From Todiramphus chloris collaris (taxonomy: Eukaryota > Chordata > Aves > Coraciiformes > Alcedinidae), in the NCBI GenBank assembly GCA_025345505.1, contig JANVCC010000120.1, positions 2,144,221 through 2,208,220 on the forward strand: a stretch of 64,000 bases of DNA. The letters are read 5' to 3'. This document shows positions 47,637 through 61,250 of the stretch, piece by piece. The stretch's first letter is position 1. The number at the start of each line of letters is the position of its first letter. The notes under the pieces are model-generated. The model was not told the DNA's origin and searched no databases. It saw only the letters and a list, made by a program, of their open reading frames with translations. Position numbers and translations under genes: made by a program.

Positions 47637-50600
47637 AGTGTCCTTAGCATGGCTTTGCCAGCAGCGATCTGCACGCTGAGACCCACGGACTGGCAGTGCC
47701 CACAGCTGCCATCGGGCAGATGGGGTGTGGAGGCTGAGCGTGGGTCCCGAGCAGTGCTGGAAGCCCAGTGCTGGAGCAGGGTTTGGCTGCAGCAGGGATG
47801 AGCCCTGCAGGGAGAGCCGGCTCTGTGTGCCCGGCTTTGCCTCTGCTGAGATGGGAGAAGGCAGACAGGGATGGGCTTTGTCCAACTAAATTGGCAGTGC
47901 AAGGAGTAACTGCCTCTGCTGATGTTCTCAGCCTGAGGAGTCCAGCCAGGGGTCATTTCTTCTTAATCAAGAAGTGGAGTGAAAAATGAAAATGTAGCTT
48001 TAGAGAAGCACTCCAAGCTAGCAAGTCCTTGCAGAGGAGAGCAGGTCCCCTATCAGCAGTGGGCAGGAAGCAGATGTGCTTTTGAGGACAAGGCTTGCAG
48101 GTCTGGCGGCACAGGGGACCTGAATTGTTCACCCTTTGAGGAGCTATGACCATGAGAATAGGGAGAAACTTCTACCAAGATTCTATTAAATGAATATAAG
48201 GGATTGTTTTGGTGTTTGGGTTTATTTTTTGTTTTGTTTTGTTTTGTTTTGTTTGCTTTTTGTTGTTGTTTTCATGAAGATTCAGAATGGCTGAGAAAGA
48301 CTGAAGGGGGCTTGGCAGGCAGCATACACATCTTGTAGCTCTCAAGAGGGTCAGGGTTTTAAACCAAGGTAATTTTTCTTTTACTTTTTTACCAATCTAA
48401 ATCTTATTTTAAAAGGTCATTTGAGAAAATTTCAGGGTTTGTCGTCTCCTCCATTTCCAGGAACAGAGTAGGTTGCAGGCAGCTTGATGGCACTCAGGAG
48501 CATTTTTCCCAAACTAAATGATAGGGATGAGCAGCCTGCTCAGAGCAAAACATTTTCTTTCTTCCCAAAACAGAAGTTAAATACACAGCAAGAGACAGCA
48601 GCTCCCACTGGGTTCAGCAGGAGTCTGTCTATCACGTGCCCTTCCAAATCTGCCCAGCGGTCACATCTACCAGTTACTCTTCAATGTGCTACTGTCCTGG
48701 GTCTGTTCTGCCTCTGGATGACCCCAAAATCCTTTTGAAGTGTTTTGTTCCTGAAGAACTTGATATTCCAAGTCAATGGTTTGCTCAGTGGGGCATAAAA
48801 GTGCCCCTTTGACCCCCTGCTGCAGCTCGAGCAGTGCTGAGGGTTGAACCAGGCTCTTCGACAGCTGGAGGAACCTTCTTGGTTTACCAGCTTATTGTCT
48901 GCAGGCGAGGATTTTGTCCAGGCTGGTGTGCTCCCATGAAAAGTTTTAGCATCAGTGAGTCCGTGTTCTCAAATGGAAAAAACCCAAGTGAACAAAACCT
49001 CGTTAATAAGAACATCCCCAAGTAATGTCTTGTGATGCAGAGCACATCTTTCTCCACCTATGCTCTTCCCCACTCTCTCCCCGTTCCTCACCACTCCATT
49101 GGTCCTTACCACAATAAATTGAAATTCTTTTTGGCTGCTTGTGTTCCTTGGGGGATGTCCTGGTCTTTTGCTGGGACCTGGTTTGAGGCAAGGTCAGAAA
49201 GCCTCCAGGAGCGTTAAGTTTTGGGATGCACCTGCAAAGGGAAATTTGAATATATACATAACACAGAGGGATTATTTTGTCCGTTGTAATGAGGCTATGT
49301 CCAAGATAGATGGAGTTTCTCGACGTAGGAGGAACTCACAGGACCTGAGGAACTTGCCTTGTATTGACAGCCAGCAGACATGATAAGCAAGTTGACGCTG
49401 GAGGAATCAATTCATTTTAATTTGGAAGCAAGAGCAGGGAAATGACTGAATTATCTCCTCTCACAGGGATGGTCCCAGCAGCACCACAGAATTGGATTTG
49501 CTGTTACCTTCTGCAGCTATTCTTTTACGGTCTGTATTCCAGGGAAATATATCGAGGACTCCAATGGCTGCACCTCACAAGGGAAGAATATGGGAATAAT
49601 AAAAATAATACCCTTTTTGCAGCTATAGATATCAAATTATTTTATGAGGTTGGTTTCCTTTGCCTTACAGATAAGTTACTTGCCAATGTTACATCAAATT
49701 CGGTGGCACAGAGCCCCAGAGACTCTGCCTCAGTTTCCCTCCATTGTTGCAGAGGAGGATGAGGGGCTGAATGTTCATCCCCACATGGATGCTCTTCCAC
49801 ACCAGGCAGGAGTGGTTCTGTGGCCTTTATGATCTATTATTGACCCTGATCAATGCAATGAGCAGCCTAATACCTTAGGCAGGGTGGGACTACTTATCTC
49901 ACTGTGATTGGTGCCCCTCTCAGCTTTGTTTTCCATCTCTTGCCTCTCCTTGCAGCCCTTTGCAGAGGGATGGGGAGAGGATCCAGGCAAGCAGTGCCGT
50001 GCCGGCGTTGCCTTGGGACCTGGGAGGGGGACAAGGCAGTCAAAAGCATCTGAAATCCCACCCGGTCTGTGAGGAGCAAATCCAAACATCTGCTCCTTCC
50101 GCTTGTTTTCTGTCCCCTCCAGGCAAATTACAGGAGCCTCTGCCACAGCAAAAGGCTTTTAATCAAAGCTAATTACCCACTTCAAACGGTTTTTCAGGGA
50201 TCTCGGGGTCAGTCGCGGTGACGGTGTCCCCATGATGGTGCACATCCAAGGCTGTGCTTCCCCAGAGCAGAGGAGGAAAGCAGACCATGGGCTTTGATAG
50301 CCACTCTGTCCTAACCCATGGAGCAGGTCTCCGTGGAGAAATCAGAGGAGAGAGCTGATGAGTTGCTTAGTGAGATGGTGACATCAATTAGTTGGGCTCA
50401 GAGGGTTTAGTGATGCTGGCTGACTTAACTGGATTTCGACATGACACAAATCTGTCCAGTCTGGAGCAGGGGAGAAAATTAGAGAAACTCAGGGGCTTTC
50501 TGCTTTACATTTTCTGGAGAGCACTTGTCAGATAACAACTCCCGCTGTGGGTGTGACGTGGAGGGGACTTCGGGCTGCTGGTGACAATGATCAAACTGGG

Positions 50601-52314
50601 GCCAAGTGGGACGGATAAAGCATCCCACAGTAATGTTTCTGGCCAGTAAACTAAACCAGTGGCTCTGGGGGCTTGTCAGGAATATACTCAATATAATGCT
50701 GGTTGGGGTTAGCAATGCCCTGCCTAGGGGTCAGCAGGGGTCTGGTTGGCCAGACTCCTTGGGGAAAGGAAGGAAGGCATCAGGCCTAAATTATTCTGCC
50801 CCTTGAATGTATTTTGACCTCTGGGTCCTTCTTCATGTGCTGCCTGAAGTGCACAAGGTGTACTATGAAAACAACCACACAGGATCAGAAGCCCATCCAG
50901 ATGTGTCACCAGCAATGGTCACAAGCAGATGCCAAGGGAACGGCCAGTCCATTCATGCCAGGTTGCCTGGCTCCATCCCTGGCCATGCTGCAGATGTGCT
51001 ATGTAGCCCAGGCAGGTTTTCACACCATACTCTTCCTCTCCCACTCCCTTACAGGATGCATTGCTTCTTGACTTAACTAGAAAATGTTTCATATGCTGCA
51101 GATCCCAGGCCCAGCCCTAGCTTTAGGGGATGTCAGCATGGAAATAAGTGGGGGTCAATGGGATTCCTCAGTCTGAGAAGTGCTGGAAGAAGACCCCCAC
51201 TGATGTCACTGGATTTAGGACATGCCTTTGATTTTGCAGGTCGTGGAAGCACCAAACATGCTCTAGAAGGGCAGAAGAGCTACTTGAACAAGGGCTTGCT
51301 GTTAGTGGCCTTTCAGCTCCCTCTGCAGATATAATTACAGCGATATTTCCATGCCCAGATCAGTTCACTGTGTCTTGGGCACCCTTTCCCCCACAATAAA
51401 GACGGCTTGAATTTGTAATTGCCTCTGACAAATCAGCTCAGTGGAGGCTGAGGGGTGGGAGGTTCCCCCCCTCTCCCTGCTGGACCAGGAGCACAGCCTG
51501 TTGACATCTCTGCTCAGGTCATGGTTGCCTCTAGCCATGCTTTTGGCACCCTAAGGTGCCAGTCGGCAGAAGATGGGTTGTTTCTCCTGCCTAAGTTGCT
51601 GGGCCTGGGTAGGCAGGGAGCAGGCAGATGGTGTGGGCAGAGCCCACCGTCTGCCTGATGCCTTACGTCAGCTGTGCTTTTGGAAGTCTTCTGCAGCCCT
51701 GCCCTTGAAATGTTCCTTGAATGCTCATGCTGAGATCTGTTCTCTGCTGCTACTGCCAGAATTCAGCAGCAGCCCCAGGATCCCCTCTCCTTGTCGGGTC
51801 TGCAGTGCTGCCTTCCCTGGGACATGTCCTGGAGTGGCAGTCCTGCAGTCACTTGAGCAACCAGTAGCAGAAGCTGCAACCACTGCCTTCAGCAATGGGG
51901 TCCTGTCCCTGATCTGGGCAGGGATAGCTGTTGTTGACTAGGGTCAGTGTGCCACAACACTTTGGCTCATTGCCGGGGATCTTTCAAGGAGGTCAACTCA
52001 TGTTGGTAGGTGTGCACAGTGGGTTTGAGGTGTGCCCATCCTGCAGAGAACCAGGATGAGAACCTCACAGTTCATCACATGGGGATGCCTGAGCCTTCCT
52101 CAAGCCTGCTGCTGGTTCAGCTGCCTGTTCAATGCAGCACTTGGCATTTTCTTTCCACGGAGAGCAGCTGTCTATACCAGATATGAAGCAGTGGGATATA
52201 GAGCACCTTGCCTTCCACAGGAGACATCCTACTTGTTGATTGCCTTCCCCTTCTTTCCCATGGTCTTTTTGACATAACCAAAGATGATTCCTACTAAGTC
52301 AGACAAATGCATAT
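47637..52314. other. Gene-free stretch with a pentanucleotide repeat
   Basis: No gene is recognised. It contains a (GTTTT)n run at 48231-48254. A second weak MIR-like phrase, ctgcctcagtttccct, lies at about 49725-49740 without convincing flanks. Confidence 0.5.
48231..48254 (+). repeat. (GTTTT)n microsatellite
   Basis: Nearly five GTTTT units in tandem, followed by a decayed TTG-rich tail. Confidence 0.9.
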
Positions 52315-52684
52315 ACCTGAGGAAAGGAGGCTCAGGGGAGACCTTCTGACTCTTGACAGCTCCCTGACAGGAGGTTGGAGCCAGCTGGGATCAGGCTCTA
52401 CTCCCAAGGAACAAGTGAGAGGACAAGAGGAACTGGGCTCATATTGCCTCATGGGAGGTTTAGGTTGTTTCTGAGGACCAATTTCTTCCCCTTGAGGGTT
52501 GTCCAGGGCTGTCCCAGGCTGCCCAGGGCAGTGGTGGAGTCCCCATGATCCATGGGGGGGTTTCCAAGCCGTGGAGATGTGATGCTAAGGGACATGGTTT
52601 AGAGGTGACCTGGCAGTGCTGGATCAACAGTTGGACTCAAGGATCTTAAAGTTCTTTTCCAGCCAGGACAATTCTATGATTTTA
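52315..52684 (+). mobile_element. CR1 LINE, 3' portion, sense
   Basis: It starts in the ORF2 end (gaggaaaggaggctcagggg, agaccttctgactcttgaca). It continues with cccaaggaacaagtgagagg, tcccaggctgcccagggcag, tggtggagtccccatgatcc and gttggactcaaggatcttaa, then the tail attctatgatttt. Its 3' UTR wording matches the 35.4-kb copy in reverse complement, which marks a shared subfamily. No open ORF2 survives. Confidence 0.94.
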
Positions 52685-55600
52685 TCTTGCAATGGATCCC
52701 TAGTGAGGAATAAACAGGACAGAGGTATTTGGTGACCCATCTCTCAGGAATGCCTGGTGGCATGTTTTACTCTGAGAGGGAGGGAAAGAAACACTGGAAA
52801 TACATGGTAGTGAGTGAAATCAGCTGCTCCAAATGGTGTCCAGCTCTGGCCATCACATCCAAGAAAATTCGAAGACTGAGAATCTGGAGAGAGGAGAAGA
52901 GTGATTCTTCTGTAAAAGATGAAGCAACTGAAAAAAACAAGTGTTGAAAGCACACACACAAAGAAGAGATTAATTATCTGAAGATGGGCAAGTTCTGTTC
53001 TTCTGATTGCGGGTACATGGGCAAATACCTTTAGCCATGAAGCTATCGAGCCGTCATTTCAGAGCTCCTCCAAGGCACTACCTACCCCATGGCAAGGACT
53101 CAGGCCAGGGAACTCATCAGCACCTGATATGACACAGGCAGAGGGAGTTCAGCTTGATAAAACTAATTGCATAGTCCAGGTTCACTTCAGGAGCAAGCCC
53201 AGGCTTTCTACGGAGCAGCTTTGTGCTTTCTAATGAAATCTTTCATGTCCGTCTGGCTTCTGGCTGTCGAGGTGCCTGCGACCTTGTGGGATTTGAAAGG
53301 TGGTGAAGATGTGGGCTCATCGCAATTTACTTTGATGCATTTTTTCCAGCAAATTCAGCAGATATACTTCCAGATTTTCTCCCTTTTAATCTCCTTCTCC
53401 TCTCTCCCTGTCTCAACTTTCTGGCCAGAGTCGTCATGTCGATTTGATAGCGCAATCTCTGCTGTTTCAGTAATGCGGAAAGGGAGAAAAATTGCTTTTA
53501 TTGATGTTATTTCTTATGTGTCCTGCACTGAGATTAAGCCTTGGCTGGAAAAGGCTATCCCTCAGCCTAAATGTACTGTTCATACCTTCTCTGGGTTTCA
53601 CAGGGAGAACTTGCAGCAGGAGAGGGAAATTGCTCAGTAAAATGGAGGCTGTTATGGGTTTGATGACCCTGCACTGACAGATGACATTAAGTATGGGTAA
53701 TATGTGTGAGATTGATATAAAGTCAAATACCAGATTTTTTTCAGCTTCCAACCCCAACCCTTTAGCTCATGATGAGCTGGGGGACAACCTTTAAAACACT
53801 CGTGTTTCTCCCAATAAGGTGGAGATTGTCCTCTGATAACATGATGTCATTCATGACACACAGCTGCTTGGGAAAGTAGAATACATTTTGGCTTCACATG
53901 CTTTTAATGATGATCTAGCCCAAGGCATAACCTGTGAGCATGTCACTGGACTGGCTCTTTTGCACCTGGGTCTGGGCTGTCAGAGGTGCAATATCCCATG
54001 AGTCAAACCAGGCAAAGCTTGGGAAGGGAAGACAAGCAGAATAAAAAGCCAAACCCTGAGCTTTTTTAACCTGATTTTGGATTCTTCATTCTGAGAGGCT
54101 CCTGCTTTGAGGATTATTGATCCCTTTGGGTGCTGAGACCTGACTGAGGCATCCCTGCTCTTCTTCTCTGTTTTGTTGTGGTGTGTTTTCTTCCTATAAC
54201 TTACATCAGAGCAAACCCACTCTTAAAGCACAGTGATGCTCCTCTAGGAAGTTTTCCTGGCTCTCATTGTGTATTTTGCTACACAGGATTTCTATGCAGC
54301 CCTTGGCAGGAGGAGGGAGATGTGCCCTGACTGCCACTGCCACTGGCTCTTCTTTAGGTGAGCTGTGCTCTGGGGACAGAGCAAATCTCAACCGTGGATC
54401 GAACAAGAGCTTGAGAAAGGGAGGAAGCAATGAGAGCTTGCTCAGATCTGTCCGTGGCATTACCCAGCAGAGACAAAGGGTTGAGAAAGAGGGAAAGAAG
54501 GAGTCTGTTCTGCCTCAGAGGTTGCTCCAAATAGTCCCAATTTCACAGATGAATCTATTTTAAAATGTTGTCAAGCACCCTTCGGGGTAAGGTGAAAGGT
54601 TGAAGGTTTGCACCAGAAGCGTGCTTCTCCTCTCAGTCCCCTGCTAGCTCCTGAATCCTCTGAGGACTAAGCAAAGGAGGGGGTTTGGGCACAGATTTAG
54701 CTGCCATCTGGCAGATGGCATGGAGATGGCCCTTGCTAGAAGGGTTGGATGCGACAGCTTAGCTGGGGGATTACGGGGAGGGCTTCCTTCCCCCTTTTGG
54801 AAGCTGTCACTGTCTCAGCTGTTGTAGAGCCCCTTTGGTCCCGAGGATGCACTGTGGGAAGGGTGGCCTGTCCTCAGTGGTGGTGGGCAAGGTCCACTGC
54901 AGCTCTGGACCCCAACCGTGTGGCTCTTCCTGCCCTGCCAGGACGTGACTGCAGCTCCACTGATTTCTGCTCTGCTTCTCCAGTTACCACTTCCAGTGGT
55001 GGAAATGACGCAATTGCTCAGTGAACAAAGTTTAGGGAAACTGCTTCTCTCCTAAATTCATTCCTTTGCAGGATTTATTATTTGTGAGAGTCAAAAAAAA
55101 AGAAAAAAAGGGACCACTTCAGTGCCATAAGAAGAAGTTTCCTCATTTTTCCCTGGTGAGGACCATGTAAAGTCTCTCCAGAGCTGTTCTCCAGGCATTT
55201 TTAAGCTTTATTTCATTTTTTATGAGTTGCTTTTTCGTAGCTTATTTGAGCTGTAGTGGTTGTACTACCTTTGGAGTACAGAAAGTGTGTTGGGTGAATG
55301 TCTCTTCTCCTCAGATTGGGGTCAAGGGAAGTCTGCATTGGTCCCATGTTGACAGAGAGCTTGTTTTTCAGCCTGTCTTCCCCCGAGAAAACTTGTTTTC
55401 CTCCCAGAGATGCTCTGCCTTTACTGGTGGGACCAAGGAGTTCTCTGTCAGCCCCATTCATCATCCCAGATGTTAGCTGGTCTTTTAAGCGTTTGTAACC
55501 TGGATTGCCTGGGAGGTAAGGATGGGGACCTTGAGCCTGTTGTGATGCCCTGGTAGGAGTGTGATGGTCAGCTTTGCCACCCCTCAGCATCTCAGCAGCG

Positions 55601-57885
55601 TGCTAAGGAGTTTTCTATGAGCATGGGTTATTGTCCTTCCACAGTTTGTTAATCCTAGTGCTAGGCATCTAGCACGGCTCCAGCTTTCATCCTTGCTGCC
55701 CTCATCCCTCCCAGAGGAATGCTAAGGTTCTGTATGAAGTTAATTTCTACCAAGGTGATGCTGCCACTGGTTTGTCCAGCTTCAGCACAGAGACTGTACG
55801 TGCACTGGAAACCATCACTCTGCTGCGGTCCCCAGTTCACCACCACAGCCAGTGTTTCTGTTCATGGGATGCTTTGGAAAGGGCCAGCCCATCTGTCAGC
55901 AAAGGACCTGCCAGATGTGAGAATTTGCTGTTCTCTTACCTGGAGCATCTTCCTAGAAGACTTGCACCAGAGGCAGATACGCCTCATTTCGAGTACTTTC
56001 TCCTGATTCTCAGCCAGCTGAAATACAGCTACGGCTGTTTTATTACCTTCACCTACACGTGTGATCATAACCGCAAGGAAAATGCATCTGTCTTTTGTTG
56101 ATGGGGAAAATTACTGCTCCTAAATGAGCTATCAGGGAAGGCTGCAGCTGTGCTCGGAGATGGGCTGGTTGCATAAAAGCACAAACCTTTGTAGTAGGGT
56201 AACATGGTAAAAAAACTCATGCTCTGCTGAGAACTCTCTTGATCACCTCAGGTAAGTCCTTTGTCCACTGCATGGTTCAGTTCTTGGCTGGCACCTGAGG
56301 GTGATGGCCACAGGGCTTGTGAATCAACTAAAAGACTTAGACTCCAGCTACCTTCAGCCAGGTGCCAGACACCAAATTGCAACCGTAAATTTGAGCTGCA
56401 AATTCCTGGAGCACTTCTCTCGATAGCTATGTATGGAAATGTATGGACCCTGATGGGCTTGGTGGCCAGTTATCAGCCCCTGGACATAACGCCCTGTACC
56501 CAGCTAAGCATTTTTTACTAATGCTGGTGATTTTCCATGAATTAGTTTCTATTGAACTGCATTACTTTATTATGGTGAAAGACTGGAAGGAAAAAAGAAG
56601 GGACTGCTCTGCTTCCCCTTGGCAGTGCTGCCATCCTCCTGCCCCTGGTGCCCTGGGATGAGAGAGGAGGTATTTCAAAGTTGTGGCAATGCTGCTGCTG
56701 CTCTGATCTTCTCCGGGAGCACTGGGGGAGGTCACATGCACACCTCTGTTGCAGGAAGAGGCAGGCAGAACCTCCAAGCTCCTGTATGGAATAGAAAAGG
56801 GCAGACCAAGGGTATGCTGTGAGGTTTTTCTCCAGGAGACCCCAAGAACGTGAAGTTTAAACTGAAATGTCACACAATTTCCCATGTGAGCATCATGAAC
56901 AGGGTTTTTCCTTCTTTCCTGAAGCCAGACAGGCCTTTTCCCCCAGAGACAAGGGACAGATGCTCATGAATATAACTGGACACGAGGCAGATGATCGTGG
57001 CTGACTGTGTTGTTCTCTCCCACCAAGATGCAGTTGGTTCTGGAGATGCCTCTGTCAGCTGGATGTATTGCTGCTTCGGAGACTGTGCTGCTGAAATCTC
57101 TGCTCTGTATCCCACTAGAGGATCTCTCTGCCTCTTCTCCTGCCATAAAGCACAACCTATATTTAGAGTGTTCAGAGTTGCATAGTTAAGCAGCAGGCTT
57201 AATTCAATTCTCCTGGTACAGGAATCAGTCCCTATTGCCTCTTCATGATCCTAACCATGGGCTGCTCTGCTGAGAACACAGCCTGCCCAGAGCTGGTGGG
57301 GGGTCAAATTCAAATGGGGATCTTCTGCTCTGTCCTTGGAGCAAAGGCATTTGGACCCGATAGGAGGATCCCAGACCAGTGGGACTGCTGGGCTTTGCCC
57401 AGAGCTGCTGTTCAGGAGAGTGAGAATAAAACTCTCTTCTTGCCTTGAAGCCTGGAGAAAAAAGAGCCCCTTACTGGGTGTTTCTTAACAGTATTGGAGT
57501 TTAGGGAGGCAAATGTCTGCTCTTTTCTGCAGGATGGTTCCAGAAAATATCATTACACATTTGTTTATTGAATTGTAAAAGAATGTAATTCTCTCCCAGG
57601 CCTTCTGCCATTTCTGTACGAGGGTATGCACAAATAATGGAAACACATCTTCTCCAGTTATTTATCTGAAGAGGAACGCTTAATGCATTACAATATATTC
57701 CACTTGAACTGGAGTCCAGTATCCTGCATTCCTTACATTAATCTGTAACTCAATTATGCCAGAAGCTGGAATCCTGATGAAGATCAGGGCCTGCTGGGGC
57801 TGCAGGGATCAGCAGGAGAAAATGGCCTTTTATTTTTCCCCAAGATCTCAGTCTGAGCAGGGCTCTATCCATATTTTCTAGGTAC
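52685..57885. other. Gene-free stretch, nothing recognised
   Basis: Five kilobases without an identifiable exon or repeat family. The longest frames (up to about 157 codons, 53167-53640) show no domain or signal that I recognise. An A-rich run lies at about 55096-55110. Confidence 0.45.
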
Positions 57886-58183
57886 GAAGAGAGCAGGGCC
57901 TGTTGGGACAGGACAAGGGGGGATGGGTTTAAACTAAAAGAGGGAGATTCAGACTGGAGAGAAGGGAGAGATTGGTGATGCTGAGGGTGGGGAGAGCCTG
58001 TGCCAGGCTGCCCAGAGAGGTGGTGGCTGCCCCATCCCTGGCACCATTGCAGGGGAGGTTGCCAGGGGCTCTGAGCACCCTGCTCTAGCTGCAGATGGCC
58101 CTGCTCCCTGCAGGGGGGTTGGACCACATCACCTTGAAAGGTCCCTTCCCACCCAAACCAGTCTGCGATTGTGTGATTCTATG
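57886..58183 (+). mobile_element. CR1 LINE 3'-terminal fragment
   Basis: The 3' UTR of CR1 in sense orientation: gagcagggcctgttgggaca, gtttaaactaaaagagggag, aggctgcccagagaggtggtgg, ccctggcaccattgcagggg, ccctgctccctgcagggggg and gtcccttcccacccaaacca. It ends with a modified tail, gattgtgtgattctatg. Same subfamily as the copies at 33.1, 40.0 and 47.1 kb, with no ORF2 left apart from a few codons. Confidence 0.95.
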
Positions 58184-60649
58184 TAGCAGAAAGGACATTT
58201 CTCTGCCATGTAACAGCACATAAAATCTAACAACTGATGGGAGGGAAGAGTGAGAGAAAAGGTGTATCATCACCTCATGAGACAGAGCAATGAGACATCC
58301 AAAATGCTTCACGCTGGCCAAAATCAGTGTGGGCAAAGGAGCCCAGGTCCATCTGTACAACATGGCCAAAGGAGACTTACCCACTGTCATGCTGGAGATC
58401 AGCAGGAGAGCAAAGGGCTTGAGGTCTCAAGAGCTCTTGACACAAAAATCCTTTTTCTCAGCTGTGCTGGGGAATGATCTCCAGACCTAGCTGAAGGGCA
58501 AGGAAACCATCTGGTCCCCATCTCTCTGTGCCAACACTGACCGATGTAGCGCAGGGAGAAATACAACATATAGTGAAGGAGACCAGAGAAAATCCTGATA
58601 GATGTAAAAGCTGATCTTTGCTCTGACAGCGTGACCCAGCCTGTTCCTCCCCTCCCTGGAATTTTGGATTTGAATGCACAGAAAGCATGTGCACATCAGC
58701 TATTTCTGTAGCAGGGAGCCAGCAGCCAGTGCTCTTTGCCACCTGCCAGAGATCAGACCCGAGACGAAGCGTTGGACCATGTCAGCATCCAAAGGACCTC
58801 AGTGCCCCTTTCTGGCTAGAAAACAGCCTGAGTGTCAGCTGCGTGGGCATTTGCAATTCTCCACTGACTGGAGAGGGAGTGGGAGCTTGTTAATCTGTGG
58901 CTGCTGAGATGCGGTGGTAGAGCTCAGCTGAAGGGAGCAGGGGTTATCCTCTCCCGTGCTGTTCGCTCTCTTCCACAGCTCCCCGGGCAGGACTTGCCAG
59001 GCTGATCGAAACACGCGGCTCGGACCTAGGGACTGCCTGAAACATCCGTGTCATGCACCATCCCGAGCACTTGGTGAAAATGATGGCACAAGGAGGCCAT
59101 CATTTACAAGGCTGCCACGGTTCCAGTTCTCCAGGCCGGTATTTCAAGCAGGATGCTCTGTCTCCCAGAACTAATATCGTGCAGGGCTGAGCGCAGCACC
59201 CGCGCTCTGCCAAAGCCCCAGAGAGATGGTCTTTTTCTGTGCCTGCTGTTGCTGCTCGTGTTATTGCTGTAGCTGTAGGAATAATATGCTTTATTGATGA
59301 CTTCTTATTTCCTGTTGGAACAGCATAAATATGTATACGCAGATTGTAAGTGTATTTATACAAGTGAAAATTATTGCTGAGCCCCAGCCCAAGGAGGGCA
59401 TTCAAATGAAGCTGGATTTGATTTTAAATAAAGACATAGAGGGATGACATTCAGCTGCTCTAGGATCTGCCTCTATTTGCATTTTTAATGTGTTTCCAAC
59501 ATCCAAGTGCATGATGATGGGACAAACACGGGGACCAAATCTAAACTCTTGAGCGGTGACAAACTGCTGTGCTCAGGGTCTGGAAAACTGTCTCCTGAAT
59601 GGAGTGCAGAAGGTTCTTGTTTGGCCCCTGTCAGCTCTGTGCTAGAGGGGGAAGATCAGGCTGCCCTTAGAGCAGGTCACGTCCCTCCTCTTCAGCTGTC
59701 AGACTCCCAGACAAGGTTGCCTCTTTCCTGGCCAGCAGGGTGGGTGTATTGGATGCTCCTAGAAGTGGAGCTATTGGAGTGGGCGTCCCCCCCGTATTTA
59801 CAAGGATGCTTCCCAAGAAGCCGGTTGCTGGACTCTCCCTGCTTGCATCCTACACATGCCTTCTGATGTCAGCACGATTTGCCTGGCAAAATGACCCCTC
59901 TTGTTCTGCAGGAAGGAGGTCACTGTGCTTTGACAGTGTAATCATGGCAGCCTGTCTGTGTACAGCAAAGAAAGAGGGCTGCGGGGATCATCTTGGAAAA
60001 CTACCCACCGCCTTAGGAGGCAGCTGGAGTCGCATCCTCCCTTGGTGCATCAAAGCAACACCTTACACAGCACGACTGAAGTATGAGCATGGCTAAAATA
60101 GTAGTTAGTGGGGGAAAGCAGGGTATGCTGGGGTGGTTCCTGCAGTCTTGCAAGACACTTGGTCTGGAGGAAGAGGAGGATACAGAAATAAGTGGCTGGA
60201 ATTGGCTTCAGGGTATCAGCCCGTTCTGCTGTCCTGTGGGAGGATGTCTGGCTGGCTGTCCCTGGTACCAGCAAACTTCCCTATCTCCACAGTTAGACTC
60301 CTTCAGAGCTGACTACCCTTAGTTTAGAAACACCCCCTAATGCTCATCCTACCTGGTCATTTCTGGGGATGCTCCAGTTGCATCTTTCCCTACTCCTGTG
60401 GGCCAGCTGGAGTAAACTGAGCAGTTGCCCTTTCACTGGGGTTAGCAAGAGGGACCCCAGTTCAGGCTAAAGCTGTGACCCCAGTTAATAAAAATCTAGA
60501 GAAAAGAGAGACAAAGCCAGCATGTGTCCCTCGGAGCCTGGTGTCCACCCTATTTTGCCTCTGTGTGTTTGGTTTCTTTCTACTTAACGCAATCCTCTCT
60601 TTTTAAGTATTTTTATTTTTTAATTTGACCTTTCCTTCTTTCAGACTAC
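58184..60649. other. Gene-free stretch, nothing firm
   Basis: No gene or transposon is recognised. The section 59270-59490 is AT-rich unique DNA with an octamer-like atttgcat at about 59475-59482. It could be conserved non-coding sequence, which only alignment would show. Confidence 0.45.
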
Positions 60650-61250
60650 TTTGCTGGCATCTCTTTCATTCCGAATTCTAGCCCTGTGCTTCCCAAGTCT
60701 AGTTCCCCTCTTTGGATCACACACAATAATTTTAAAGTGTATTATCTTTGCCATCATTGTGATTTTCAAAAGAAGTGTTTGGACTTGGACCAATTTCCTA
60801 TGATACCCCAGATGAGAAATCCTCCCTGTTTTGACAACCGAATGTGAATAAATACTTTCTGAGTACAATTTCCCCACCAATTTTTCATCTGCCTCACGGG
60901 GGTTTCCCCTAAACTGTATTTATTTAGGGTGTCACGTGAGACCACGTCAAAAGCTTTGCTGAAGTAAAGATGTATCACATCTGAAGTCCCCCTCCACCTT
61001 ATTCATAAGGCCAGTTACTCTGTCAAAGAAAGAAATTAGATTGGTTTGACAGGACTTGTTCTTAACAAATGCACATTGGCTGGTTTTTATCACTTTATTA
61101 TCCTCCAGGTGCTTAGAAGCTGCTTAATGATTTATTTGAATGTCTTTGGGGATATGGAAATCAGTTTGTGCTTCCAGGCTCTGGGTCTGTCAAATACAGA
61201 CATTGTATTTGCCTTCTTCAGTCTCTCAACACATCCCTGCTGGCCTGGGC
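60650..61250 (-). mobile_element. Old CR1/L3-type LINE reverse-transcriptase relic, antisense
   Basis: On the minus strand the frame at 60766-60978 reads FSKAFDVVSRDTL, the degraded FSKAFDxV block of CR1-clade reverse transcriptases. It is followed by a worn NW-G/C-TQ-V segment. Another frame at 60641-60880 keeps a worn counterpart of the catalytic-region block, with a CDPKRG remnant and an ERDASKV-like end. On the plus strand this gives the familiar antisense phrases acgtcaaaagctttgctgaa, ctctgtcaaagaaagaaatt and tgacaggacttgttcttaac. Stops, frameshifts and loss of the catalytic aspartate motif make it inactive. It covers an internal domain rather than the 3' end and is clearly older than the ATTCTATG-tailed copies. 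Confidence 0.7.

Noticed and set aside
47318..47956. 212-codon minus-strand open frame
   Set aside because: It runs along the antisense CR1 at 47083-47636 and into adjacent GC-rich DNA; it is not a host gene.
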